NCBI GenBank assembly: GCA_900299555.1
Contig: OODV01000056.1
Span: 1 to 54,057, forward strand
Direction of reading: 5' to 3'
Source: an uncultured Endozoicomonas sp.
GTDB taxonomy: Bacteria; Pseudomonadota; Gammaproteobacteria; Pseudomonadales; Endozoicomonadaceae
DNA length: 54,057 bases
In this document: one piece after another, positions 24,927-34,067 of the stretch
Layout: every line of letters begins with the position of its first letter
Position numbering within the stretch: the first letter of the stretch is position 1
Notes under the pieces: generated by a model
Database searches by the model: none
What the model was told of the DNA's origin: nothing
Seen by the model: only the letters and a program-made list of their open reading frames with translations
Position numbers and translations under genes: made by a program

Positions 24927-27900
24927 ATGGACTGGCTGGTTCAAAAACTGCTCTATGACTCGCTATTTGCAAGGATGTTATTGTGCCTGTCTTTATTATT
25001 TGGAGGATTAACATATAATTCAGTTATCAGAGAAAATTATCCTGATCTTGACATCCCCAAGACTGTCATCAGGGTATTCTGGTCAGGTGCATCGCCTGAC
25101 CAGATTGAAAAGGAAATTACCAATCCTATTGAAGATCAGATAAGAAGTATTAAAGGACTGAAGACTTTTAATAGTGGCTCTTACAGTTCATATTCTGTTA
25201 TTACTGCTGAATTTGATGCGGATATGTCCGTAACTGATGCATTGCAGCTTTTACGAGATAAAGTGAGCAAGGCTGAAAGTGAGTTCCCCCCTGACGACAA
25301 TATAGGAAAGCCTGAAATTGAAGAAGTTTCAGTTTCTAACATGCCTGTTATCAGTCTGATAATGCATGGAAATATTGATGACCTAATCCTATCTGATGTG
25401 GCAAAAAGCACACAAACTCAACTGGAAAGACTTTCTGTTGTAAAAAGGGTTAGGCTTGGTGGACTCAGAGAGAAAAGTGTTCATATTCAATTGAAGCCTC
25501 ACAAACTTCGTGAACTGGGAATCTCACCTATATTGGTTAGAGACCGTCTGCAATCAGCCAATAGAGATATAGCGTGGGGAGAGTTCGAGGGAAGTGAGAC
25601 AACGTTGAGCCTTTATCTTGAAGGACGATTCGATCGAATTGAAAAAATTAAAGACTTGACGATTCTCAGAATGGGAAACAACAGAGTTGTAAAACTTAAT
25701 GAAATAGCTAATATTAATCTTCGCTTGGATAGAGAGATCAGTCGCACCTACTTCAGTCTCGGAGAGTATACCCCTACAAAAGGAATTACTCTGGACATTA
25801 TTAAAAGGCCGGGTGAGGACACTTTTAAAGTAGTTGAAGAAGTTGAGAGACTAGTTTCGAAGATTACATCCAATTCTGAGTGGCCTCATGGGTTATCAAT
25901 TGAGAATGTCACTGATGATGCAGAACTTATTGAGCTTGCATTTGGTGAAGTTGCTGAATCAATGCAGCAGTCTGTTATTATTATATTTTGTGTTTTAATT
26001 CTTCTGTTAACATGGCGGGAAGCAATTGTTGCAGGAATAGCAATCCCCATAACACTTTTGTCCACATTTACTGTTACCAGTTTAATGGGCTATACCCTTA
26101 GCTCAATGATTCTTGTCGGAATGGTATGGTCATTGGGTTTACTGGTAGATGTTTTTATATTGGTTATGGAAGGTATGCATGAAAACATTCACGTTAGGAA
26201 AAAGTCTTTTGAGTCAGCCGCTCTGTCAACAGTAAAAACTTTTCTTCTTCCTGCCACTGCAGGACAGCTAACAACAGTTCTTGCAATGGTTCCACTGATC
26301 ATGATGGGAGGGATATCTGGAAAATTTATAAGAATTTTACCATTAACCGTGACGATAACTCTAATCATTAGTTTAATTGTTGCCTTTTTTATCTGTATTC
26401 CCCTTTCAAGAGTTTTGCTTAAAAATGAGAAGCATGATGGTAAAGAGCTTTTTATAAACCGTTTAAGTATCAAATACCGTCAGTCACTGGCAAAATGGCT
26501 CATGAAATCAGTTGTAAAAAATCGAGTGATTGCTCTATTCTGGGTTGTCTGTGCATTTGGTCTATTTACAATCAGTCTATTTGCAGTCATGCAGCTTCCT
26601 ACAATGATGTTTTCGGAAAGTGATGATCGCAAAGTAGGTATAACAATTCAGCTAGGCCCTGATGCAACTCTTGGCCAAGCCCAGGAAGTTGCAAACAAAG
26701 CAGGAGATTTCATCCGAAAGCAACCGTGGATAGAAAAAGCAATTCATTATGTCGGTGAAAAAAGTCCGATAACAACGGGTGCCTTAACGGAAGTACTTCT
26801 CCCTGACAAAGCCTACAGTTTAGTAGGATTTACTCTTATTTTGCTCCCTAAAAAGTATAGGGAGAAATTATCATTTGAATATTTAAATGATATACGTAGT
26901 GGATTGAAAGAAGCACTGAAGGATGAGCCAGCACTTGAAATATTCTTGACACACATAGGTGGTAATCCTTACAACGCAGCTCCTATCCAGATTCAACTGA
27001 TTGGAGATGATTATAAAAAGCTTCGTGAGATATCCTCAAGTGTTAGACAGCAGCTCAAAGTAATGCAGGGAGTGAAAGGGGTCAGGGATAATCTTGGGGC
27101 ACCACATCGTGAACTGCGTTTTCAGTTTTTACCTGAGCGTATGAGTTTTCACGGTTTATCTGAGCAAAGTGTGGGCCAACAGATAAGAATGGCTATGCAG
27201 CAAGATGGCTTTGGGCAAATGAAAATGATGGGGGTTCAGGAAGAACCTGAAATCCGTTTAAGTATGGAGTGGCCAAGCAGATCAGGTGAACTGGGCAGTC
27301 CAAAGCATATTTCTGAAATGCGCTTGATGCAGGTTATAACAGATGAGGGTCGAAGTGTCCCGCTTTTGGATCTGGCACAATTCCAGTTAGTGGAAGCACC
27401 ACAGGTCATTTTACATAATAATGGACGACGGGCAATAACCATTCAGGCCAGAGCTGAGGGAGTAACAGCAACCTCGGTAATGAATGCAATCAGCCCTTAC
27501 CTTGAAGAATTAAAAGATAGCTGGCCAAAGGGGTACGAATATAGACTCTCTGGCGAAAAAGATTCTACCAGTGAAAGTTACAGTAATATGACAACTGCCA
27601 TGACTTTGGCAATAGGATCGATTTTTGTCTTATTAGCCTTGGTTTTTAACAATATCAGACAGCCGTTAATAATATTGCTTATCGTACCTCTTTCTTTGAC
27701 TGGAACATTTTTCGGTTTCTTTTTTACAGAGATACCCATTTCATTTGTCGCTCTGATGGGCGTAGTATCTCTCGCTGGTATAGCTGTTAATGATGGTATC
27801 ATTATCATTGAGACAATGAACAACTATCGAAAAAATGGGTTTTCGATCAGTGAATCTGCAGCAAGAGGGTCTGCCGATCGGTTGAGACCCGTTTTAAGTA

Positions 27901-28073
27901 CAAGTCTGACAACAATACTTGGCTTAATCCCGCTGGCTATAAGCGACCCTAAATGGTATCCACTGTGTATGGCTGTAATTTATGGCTTAATTGCGGCTAC
28001 TGTATTTGCGATGATTATAGTTCCTGCTCTCTATGTTTTATTGACCTCTAAGAATTCAACGGTGGTGGGTTAA
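24927..28073 (+). CDS. RND-family efflux permease (AcrB-like)
   Basis: This 1048-aa proton-driven exporter has twelve membrane segments and two large periplasmic loops, the usual RND plan: TM1, porter loop with SGASPDQIEKEITNPIED, TM2-6, a second porter loop, TM7-12. In TM4 the AcrB Asp-Asp pair (D407-D408) reads LVDVFILVMEG, so only one Asp is kept. In TM10 the region of AcrB K940 reads GIAVNDGIIIIETMNNY, as in several non-drug RND clades where Asn-Asp replaces the lysine. Proton coupling is therefore likely of a variant type and the substrate cannot be inferred. It follows the adaptor with ribosome binding site AAAGGAG, and is AT-rich like it. Confidence 0.9.
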   Translation: MDWLVQKLLYDSLFARMLLCLSLLFGGLTYNSVIRENYPDLDIPKTVIRVFWSGASPDQIEKEITNPIEDQIRSIKGLKTFNSGSYSSYSVITAEFDADMSVTDALQLLRDKVSKAESEFPPDDNIGKPEIEEVSVSNMPVISLIMHGNIDDLILSDVAKSTQTQLERLSVVKRVRLGGLREKSVHIQLKPHKLRELGISPILVRDRLQSANRDIAWGEFEGSETTLSLYLEGRFDRIEKIKDLTILRMGNNRVVKLNEIANINLRLDREISRTYFSLGEYTPTKGITLDIIKRPGEDTFKVVEEVERLVSKITSNSEWPHGLSIENVTDDAELIELAFGEVAESMQQSVIIIFCVLILLLTWREAIVAGIAIPITLLSTFTVTSLMGYTLSSMILVGMVWSLGLLVDVFILVMEGMHENIHVRKKSFESAALSTVKTFLLPATAGQLTTVLAMVPLIMMGGISGKFIRILPLTVTITLIISLIVAFFICIPLSRVLLKNEKHDGKELFINRLSIKYRQSLAKWLMKSVVKNRVIALFWVVCAFGLFTISLFAVMQLPTMMFSESDDRKVGITIQLGPDATLGQAQEVANKAGDFIRKQPWIEKAIHYVGEKSPITTGALTEVLLPDKAYSLVGFTLILLPKKYREKLSFEYLNDIRSGLKEALKDEPALEIFLTHIGGNPYNAAPIQIQLIGDDYKKLREISSSVRQQLKVMQGVKGVRDNLGAPHRELRFQFLPERMSFHGLSEQSVGQQIRMAMQQDGFGQMKMMGVQEEPEIRLSMEWPSRSGELGSPKHISEMRLMQVITDEGRSVPLLDLAQFQLVEAPQVILHNNGRRAITIQARAEGVTATSVMNAISPYLEELKDSWPKGYEYRLSGEKDSTSESYSNMTTAMTLAIGSIFVLLALVFNNIRQPLIILLIVPLSLTGTFFGFFFTEIPISFVALMGVVSLAGIAVNDGIIIIETMNNYRKNGFSISESAARGSADRLRPVLSTSLTTILGLIPLAISDPKWYPLCMAVIYGLIAATVFAMIIVPALYVLLTSKNSTVVG

Positions 28074-28104
28074 ATGTGTGGATCAAATAAAATCGGGACT
28101 GAAA

Positions 28105-28570
28105 ATTTGATGAAGGTTTAGATGCGTTGATAATACTCTCTGGCAACGAACTCACCGATTACCTTGTCGTGAACCTCCTCTAATCTGGGAGAATTGATAG
28201 TGTTCCAAGTCAGTCACTTTAATCTTGTACTTAACGTTCATGTGAGTTCAACGCTTCAATTTTGACTGCAGTCTGGGATTTTATGGGCTTTGGGGCATAG
28301 TGATGTTTTTCAAAAAGTGATGATGCTTCTTTTGGTACCTTTTTCAGCCAAAAATATCCCTGACACCCGTACCATTCATTGCCATATCGACAATGCCACC
28401 ATGTGTGCCGGGTTGATTGGCGTTGTATATGAAGTCAGTTTGGAAGCTGTATTTACACGCTTAGCAGAAGTATCGTTGGAGTTTTGAGGGAGCTTTTCCA
28501 TTCCTTAGCACGCTTTTGTCACTTCGACAATGCACAAAAACGACTTGAATAATTGCCACACATAGCCAAA
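28105..28570 (-). pseudogene. Decayed second IS1-family copy
   Basis: On the minus strand, InsA-like sequence runs from about 28560 to 28300 (FIYNANQPGTHGGIVDMAMN then GTGVRDIFG and a stop; the upstream zinc-finger part has stops). The C-terminus of InsB follows at 28180-28115 (EVHDKVIGEFVAREYYQRI). The middle of insB is deleted. The closest match in the window is the complete IS1 at 21.5 kb (FQLEYRYNGNLPGTHEQI; IHDKVIGEFISRNHYQQF). Confidence 0.75.
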
Positions 28571-28679
28571 AAGTAGAATCATATCAAATCCTCAGTTTTG
28601 GCATATCCGTAGTCAAACCTTCACCGAGGACTTGATCAATTCCTGTGTTTAACCTTTTGAAATTTGGATTGCAGGATTT

Positions 28680-29690
28680 AGGGAGCCTCTGAAAAACTCT
28701 CCCTTATCCAGCAAGATATCAGCTTCAGAATCAGGGAGGACAAAGTGGAGCAGCTCAACTTCCTCAAAAGCTCTTGTTAGTCTCAGTCCCTGCGCTGCGA
28801 AAAGTTTCTCAATGAAATGAGCCAGATCATCCCGTGGCAGGCTCTATGTTCGTTGATCAAACCCTTTCGGCCGATTGGTGCCATAGGAAGAAAACTCGGA
28901 GCATACTTAACTTATGCTGCGTATCCATTACCTCAGTAAAGGTACAACCTCTCCGATCCGGGAGCAGAAGATGCAATCCGTGATCGTCTATCCATCCAGC
29001 GGTTTCTGTGTCTTGATCCCTTTGTTGATTTGAGCCTGATCAAACCAGCATTCTAGACTTCCGGGATCTTCTGGAAGTAAATGATCTGGAGGAAGCGACT
29101 TTCAAGACGATCAATCAGCACATTGAAGACAAATGGATGCTGATGAAACGGGGCACACTGGTAGAAACTACCATCATTGCAGATCCGGGCAGCACAAAGA
29201 ACAGGAGTGCAAGCAAGATCCAGAGATGAGTTCAACCCGAAAGGGAAAGCAGTATTACTCTGGCATGAAAGCACTCATCGGTGTAGATAGTGATAGCAGT
29301 CTGGTTTATTCCCTGACAGGCACCGAAGTCAGGCGCGACGACAGTACACAGCGGGAAGCCTTGTTGCACGGCGAAGAAACCGTGATTAGTGATGACAAAG
29401 GCTATGCTGATGAGGGTTTCAAAAAATTCTGCCGAGAAGAGGGTGTCGTTTATGCCATCTGCAACAAGGCAAAGCGAAATCATCCACTCTCCAATGGTCA
29501 GAAAAAGCGTAACTGCCAGTTATCCAGTTGGAGAGCGAAAGTTGAGTATCCATTCCAGGTGATCAAATGCCAGTGGAATTACAGGAAGATTCGCTATAAA
29601 GGGTTGAAAAAAAACAGGCCAGTTGTACATGCTATTTGGTTTATACAACCTGTTCAGGTTCAGAAGAAAACTGATGGCAGGCTAAATACA
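28680..29690 (+). pseudogene. IS5-family transposase remnant
   Basis: An IS5-type end (GGAGCCTCTGAAAAACTC) begins near 28681. The transposase can be followed through several frames: RCEKFLNEMSQIIPWQAL near 28795, RYNLSDPGAEDAIRDRLSIQ near 28940, FDPFVDLSLI-type sequence, and then an open stretch from 29133 with GKQYYSGMKALIGVDSDSSL, VISDDKGYADEGFK (second Asp region), and RAKVEYPFQVIKCQWNYRKIRYKG, the catalytic Glu region (R-x-x-VE-x-PF) at the C-terminus. Multiple shifts and stops make it inactive. The right end is not identifiable. Confidence 0.8.
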
Positions 29691-29696
29691 GGGTAA

Positions 29697-30125
29697 GTGC
29701 GCCCGAAACCCGGGCTGTACTGATTAACATGGCTGTATTTAACAGATGCTCAAATGAATTGAGCTTTTTTGATCATTTCAGGATCAAAAGGGGAGCTATC
29801 GTTGTGTTTTTCAGAGATTCCGTAGGTATTATATTGCCTACCCTCTTCATTATCTCCTGCTCTTCCTGGCAGGGTATAAGCAGGTATTTCTATTCTAACT
29901 TGCAGAAGTTATACAGATGAGAGAATGGCAAAGATGTCAGTTCTACTGACTAGTTGAAGCTGGGATTCAAGGGAGCTTGGGTGTATCGTATGAAGAAATA
30001 CATTCTTTTCCCTGGCACTTTTCATGATGGTAATTGAAGGGAGAATGTTCTGTTTTTATCTTTTCCTCCATCTTTCGATCAGCTAACCTGATCAGTCAGT
30101 CACTAATTTTTGTCAGAATGTCAAT
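29697..30125. other. Spacer upstream of dnaB
   Basis: About 430 bp lie between the IS5 remnant and dnaB. One 63-codon frame starting at 29729 has no ribosome binding site and no recognisable family, so I do not call it. Because the rplI terminator and the insertion island cut dnaB off from its usual operon, its promoter must be here, but I cannot point to a clear -35/-10 pair. Confidence 0.5.
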
Positions 30126-31526
30126 ATGCTGGATGCAAGGCCCCGGGAGCTTGAGCTTCCCATTGATGAAGCTACAGTTGCCATTAAAACACCACCCCAC
30201 TCAATAGAAGCGGAGCAGTCTGTTCTGGGGGGGCTTATGCTGGATAATCAGGCCTGGGACCGGGTGGTTGATAAGCTGACATCAGAAGACTTCTACAACC
30301 CGGGGCACCGTCGTATTTATGCTTCAATTAGTGCACTGAGTAATGAGAGCAAGCCTTTTGATCCGCTGACCGTGGCTGAAATTCTGGAAAACCGCGGTGA
30401 GCTGGATGACGTAGGTGGGCTGGTTTACCTGGCTGAGCTGGCGGGCAGCGTTCCCAGTGTGGCAAATATCCGAGCCTATGCCGAAATCATTTATGAGCGC
30501 TCCGTTCTGCGCAAGCTGATCAATACCGGACAGAAGATTGCAGACAGCGCTTATAACCCTGAAGGGAAAGACAGTCAGGCGATTTTGGATGAAGCGGAGC
30601 GGCTGGTTTTTAATATTGCTGAAGAGCGTCCGAACACCGGTGGTCCGATGGGTGTGCGGGAGATTCTTGAGAACACCGTCAAGAAAATTGATGAGATGTT
30701 TAATGCCGGTAATGCCATTACCGGTACCACCACTGGGTTTAAAGACCTGGACGAAATGACCTCCGGTCTCCAGCCTTCCGATATGGTTATCGTCGCTGCC
30801 CGTCCTTCCATGGGTAAGACAACGTTTGCCATGAACCTGGTGGAAAATGCTCTGCTGAATAGTGAAAAGGGCGTAATGGTATTCAGCCTAGAGATGCCAA
30901 GTGAGCAGCTCATGATGCGTATGCTGTCATCTCTGGGCAGGATCAACCAGTCCAAGGTAAGAAGTGGTCAGCTGGAAGAAGAAGACTGGCCAAAGTTGTT
31001 ATCGGCGGTTGAGCGGATCAAAGACAAGAAGCTGTTTATTGATGATACGGCGGGTATCAGCCCTTCAGAAATGCGCTCACGGGTTCGCCGGGTAGTCAGG
31101 GAGCATGGTGACCTTGGCCTGATCATGATTGACTACCTTCAGCTCATGCAGATTCCTGGTTTTGGAGAGGGGCGAACCAACGAGATCTCGGAAATCTCCC
31201 GATCCCTTAAAGCCATTGCCAAGGAATTCAGTGTTCCTGTTATTGCCCTGTCTCAGTTGAACCGATCTCTCGAGCAGCGGCCCAACAAACGCCCGGTAAA
31301 CTCCGACCTTCGTGAATCCGGAGCCATCGAGCAGGATGCCGACGTTATCATGTTCATCTACCGGGATGAGGTATATAACCCGGATACAGAGTACAAGGGG
31401 GTTGCTGAAATCATTATTGGTAAGCAGCGTAATGGCCCCATCGGTACCTGCCGGCTGGCATTTATTGGTCAGTTCACCCGGTTTGAGAACCTGGCACCGG
31501 ATGCTTATCGGTTTGAAGAAGACTGA
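30126..31526 (+). CDS. dnaB: Replicative DNA helicase DnaB
   Basis: DnaB is the hexameric 5'-3' helicase that unwinds DNA at the replication fork, loaded by DnaC/DciA-type partners and bound by primase. The 466-aa product has the N-terminal domain (HSIEAEQSVLGGLMLDNQAW), the linker helix and the RecA-like ATPase domain with Walker A RPSMGKT (226-232), FSLEMPSEQL, Walker B LIMIDYLQLM, and the conserved PVIALSQLNRSLEQR and SDLRESGAIEQDAD motifs. Complete, no intein. The ribosome binding site is weak. In related bacteria it directly follows rplI; here a 14-kb island intervenes. Confidence 0.98.
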   Translation: MLDARPRELELPIDEATVAIKTPPHSIEAEQSVLGGLMLDNQAWDRVVDKLTSEDFYNPGHRRIYASISALSNESKPFDPLTVAEILENRGELDDVGGLVYLAELAGSVPSVANIRAYAEIIYERSVLRKLINTGQKIADSAYNPEGKDSQAILDEAERLVFNIAEERPNTGGPMGVREILENTVKKIDEMFNAGNAITGTTTGFKDLDEMTSGLQPSDMVIVAARPSMGKTTFAMNLVENALLNSEKGVMVFSLEMPSEQLMMRMLSSLGRINQSKVRSGQLEEEDWPKLLSAVERIKDKKLFIDDTAGISPSEMRSRVRRVVREHGDLGLIMIDYLQLMQIPGFGEGRTNEISEISRSLKAIAKEFSVPVIALSQLNRSLEQRPNKRPVNSDLRESGAIEQDADVIMFIYRDEVYNPDTEYKGVAEIIIGKQRNGPIGTCRLAFIGQFTRFENLAPDAYRFEED

Positions 31527-31535
31527 TTTTTTTGA

Positions 31536-31580
31536 CCTCAGAGCACACGAACAAAGAAAATTTCTTCGTGTGCTCTGAGG
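31536..31580. terminator. Long perfect inverted repeat between dnaB and srkA
   Basis: CCTCAGAGCACACGAA (31536-31551) and its exact reverse complement (31565-31580) form a 16-bp stem around a 13-base loop, starting 9 bp after the dnaB stop and ending on the base next to the srkA stop codon. There is no T tract on either exit side, so it is an atypical terminator or a 3'-end protecting hairpin for both convergent mRNAs. Confidence 0.65.
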
Positions 31581-32579
31581 TTATACCTGCCCAAAGACTG
31601 AAAGTGGTGGCTCGTCCAGGGCTGCCAGCTGCTCCCTCAACTCCAGAATATGCTCCGCCCAGTACCGCTCGGTATTAAACCAGGTAAATGCCATTGGAAA
31701 AGCGGGGTCATCCCAGCGTTTTGCCAGCCAGCCGCTGTAGTTGATCAGTCGCAAAGTACGGAAATATTCCACCAGATTCAGCTCTGAAGGGCTGAAATCC
31801 ATGAATTCTGTATAACCTTCCAGGATCTCAGCCATTTGCATTGTCTGTTCCCTCCGGTCTCCAGATAACAGCATCCAGAGATCCTGAATAGCCGGAGCCA
31901 TACAGGTGTCATCAAAGTCAACAAAGTGAGGGGCATCATTTCGCCAGAGGATATTTCCCCCATGACAGTCACCATGGACACGAATGGATTGCCATGTATG
32001 CTGTTGACTCATGCGCTCCAGACGATGGAGCAGATCCCGGGTCAGGGTCTGGTAGGCTTCAAGAAGAGAAGAAGGAATAAAGTTGTTTTCCAGCAGATAC
32101 TCAACATTATCGATCCCATATCGCTGCAAGTTGATCGCTGGGCGGTGTTGGAAGTCACTGGCTGATCCCAGTTTGTGCATTCGACCCAGAGTGCGGCCAA
32201 GCGTCAGCAGGTTGTCGAGGTTATCCAGTTCAGGCGCATGACCACCCTGGCGGAGAAACAGAGCAAAGTGAAAGCCTTCAAACTCATGCAGCGTATTGCC
32301 TTCTTCATCCGTGATCGGGGCAACCACCGGTAGCTCCATCGCCTTGAGATCCAGGGTAAACTGGTGTTCCTCCAGAATCTGCTCTTCTGACCAGCGTTCA
32401 GGACGGTAGAATTTTGCAATCAGGGGTTCACTTTCGTCAATGCCTATCTGGTATACCCGGTTTTCATAGCTGTTCAGCGCCATAATTCGGGCATCGCTCA
32501 GAAATCCCGCGCTCTCAACGGCATCCAGTACCCGGTCAGGGCTCAGCTGGTCGTATGGGTGTTGAGTAGGCGTATTCAT
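31581..32579 (-). CDS. srkA: Stress-response serine/threonine kinase SrkA (YihE)
   Basis: SrkA is a cytoplasmic aminoglycoside-phosphotransferase-fold protein kinase that protects cells from programmed-death-like responses to stress. The 332-aa product shows SYENRVYQIGIDESEPLIAK (nucleotide-binding lobe with catalytic Lys), the catalytic loop VHGDCHGGNILW and the metal-binding DFDD (HFVDFDD), followed by the family segment GYTEFMDFSPSELNLVE. Length agrees with the family (about 328). It is divergent from pqiA (141-bp spacer) and convergent with dnaB. Confidence 0.95.
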   Translation of the reverse strand: MNTPTQHPYDQLSPDRVLDAVESAGFLSDARIMALNSYENRVYQIGIDESEPLIAKFYRPERWSEEQILEEHQFTLDLKAMELPVVAPITDEEGNTLHEFEGFHFALFLRQGGHAPELDNLDNLLTLGRTLGRMHKLGSASDFQHRPAINLQRYGIDNVEYLLENNFIPSSLLEAYQTLTRDLLHRLERMSQQHTWQSIRVHGDCHGGNILWRNDAPHFVDFDDTCMAPAIQDLWMLLSGDRREQTMQMAEILEGYTEFMDFSPSELNLVEYFRTLRLINYSGWLAKRWDDPAFPMAFTWFNTERYWAEHILELREQLAALDEPPLSVFGQV

Positions 32580-32720
32580 GCTGGCCTCCGAAGGAGTCTG
32601 AGTTCTGTGGAGGGGATTCTATAACCAATAGTACAGACTGGCCACTTGAGCTGGATTGAAGACATGCAGAAAGTGAGACGGAGCCTATAATTTTCGGAGT
32701 CTTCCCAGCAATCACCGAGT

Positions 32721-34067
32721 ATGCCTTCCGACTCCCCACTGCTTGCAGCCTGTCAGGAATGTGGCATGGTTTCTCGAGTACCCAATTTACTTGAAGATCA
32801 GGTCGCATCATGCCCGCGCTGTGGTAACTCGCTCGTTACACGAATCAAAGGCTGCCACAGCAAAGTATTTGCCTATGGCCTGGCAGCATTGATACTGCAG
32901 GGAGTCAGCTGTTTCTTTCCCTTTATGGCGATAGATGTTGAGGGAATATCACAGCAGGTCGCACTGATTGATGTATTGATTGTATTCTTCTACTTCAATA
33001 AGGCTGCACTGGCCTCATTATTGTTGCTGACAATCATTTTTCTGCCTGCACTCTACTTGATGGGATTGATGATTCTGTTTGCCATGGCCTGGTACTCAGC
33101 AACATCGCAACAGTACCTTGGTGATTCCACGTGGGTTAAACGGCTTTTTCGTTTTGTGTTTTGTGTGGAACCCTGGTTGCTGGTGGATATTTTCTTTATA
33201 GGCGCCCTGGTCAGCATAATTAAAATGGCGTCCCTATCCGATATCAGCATTGGTATTGCCTTCTGGACTTACTTTGTTTTTGCCCTGCTGGTGGTTAAAT
33301 GCTCTCGCATGGCAGACAGGCACTGGCTTTGTGCTTATCTTTTTCCACCGGTCAGTACGGCAGATGTTCAGCCCGGAGACAGTCACCTGACAGGTAATCA
33401 TCTGGTTTGCCATTTGTGCGGCCAGATTAATCCCGCCACAGATGGCAACGTTGATAAAGTGACGCACTGTCAGCGCTGCCATTTTCGATTGTACCCATAC
33501 AACCCCGGTCAAAGTATCAGGCTCACGACAGCAGTACTGATGACGTCATTGATCTTTTACTTTCCGGCAAATCTGTACCCCATGATGTACACCACCAGCT
33601 TTGGTGACTCGGACGGCTCCACCATCATGGATGGCGTGATATTACTCTGGAAGCTGGGTTCTTATCCGGTTGCGCTGGTGATTCTGACCGCCAGTATTAT
33701 TCTGCCTCTGACCAAGATGCTGATTCTGATCTGCCTGCTCTGGTCCCAGCGCAGGCGGGAAGAAGAGGCCTCACAGGTGGTTCTTGAGAGACTAAAACTC
33801 TATCGGTTTATTGAGGTTATTGGGCGCTGGTCGATGATTGATGTCTTCGTTGTCGCGATCCTTACAGCGCTGGTTCAATTCGGTGAGCTTATGCGTGTTA
33901 CGCCTGGCAGAGCGGTCTTTTATTTTGCCCTTGTGGTGATCTTTACTCTGCTCTCCACACGATTTTTCGATCCACGAATGCTCTGGAAAAACATTCCCTG
34001 CACTAACGACAATGGACATATGACCTCCAAGGGCTGCCTGAGGTTTGACCAAAAGGCAGAGCTTTAA
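32721..34067 (+). CDS. pqiA: Inner-membrane protein PqiA
   Basis: PqiA anchors the PqiABC system that bridges the envelope and moves lipids, protecting against membrane stress such as paraquat. The 448-aa product is the full two-module form: each half has a zinc-ribbon (C11-x2-C14, C31-x2-C34; C230-x2-C233, C250-x2-C253) followed by four hydrophobic helices. It ends in TAATG shared with the pqiB start (one-base overlap), so the operon is translationally coupled. The E. coli pqiABC order is kept. Confidence 0.95.
   Translation: MPSDSPLLAACQECGMVSRVPNLLEDQVASCPRCGNSLVTRIKGCHSKVFAYGLAALILQGVSCFFPFMAIDVEGISQQVALIDVLIVFFYFNKAALASLLLLTIIFLPALYLMGLMILFAMAWYSATSQQYLGDSTWVKRLFRFVFCVEPWLLVDIFFIGALVSIIKMASLSDISIGIAFWTYFVFALLVVKCSRMADRHWLCAYLFPPVSTADVQPGDSHLTGNHLVCHLCGQINPATDGNVDKVTHCQRCHFRLYPYNPGQSIRLTTAVLMTSLIFYFPANLYPMMYTTSFGDSDGSTIMDGVILLWKLGSYPVALVILTASIILPLTKMLILICLLWSQRRREEEASQVVLERLKLYRFIEVIGRWSMIDVFVVAILTALVQFGELMRVTPGRAVFYFALVVIFTLLSTRFFDPRMLWKNIPCTNDNGHMTSKGCLRFDQKAEL

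Noticed and set aside
28290-28487. 65-codon plus-strand frame between RND and IS5 remnants
   Set aside because: The opposite strand encodes recognisable InsA of a decayed IS1, so this frame is a shadow.
29729-29920. 63-codon frame before dnaB
   Set aside because: No ribosome binding site, no recognisable family and strange composition; more likely non-coding.
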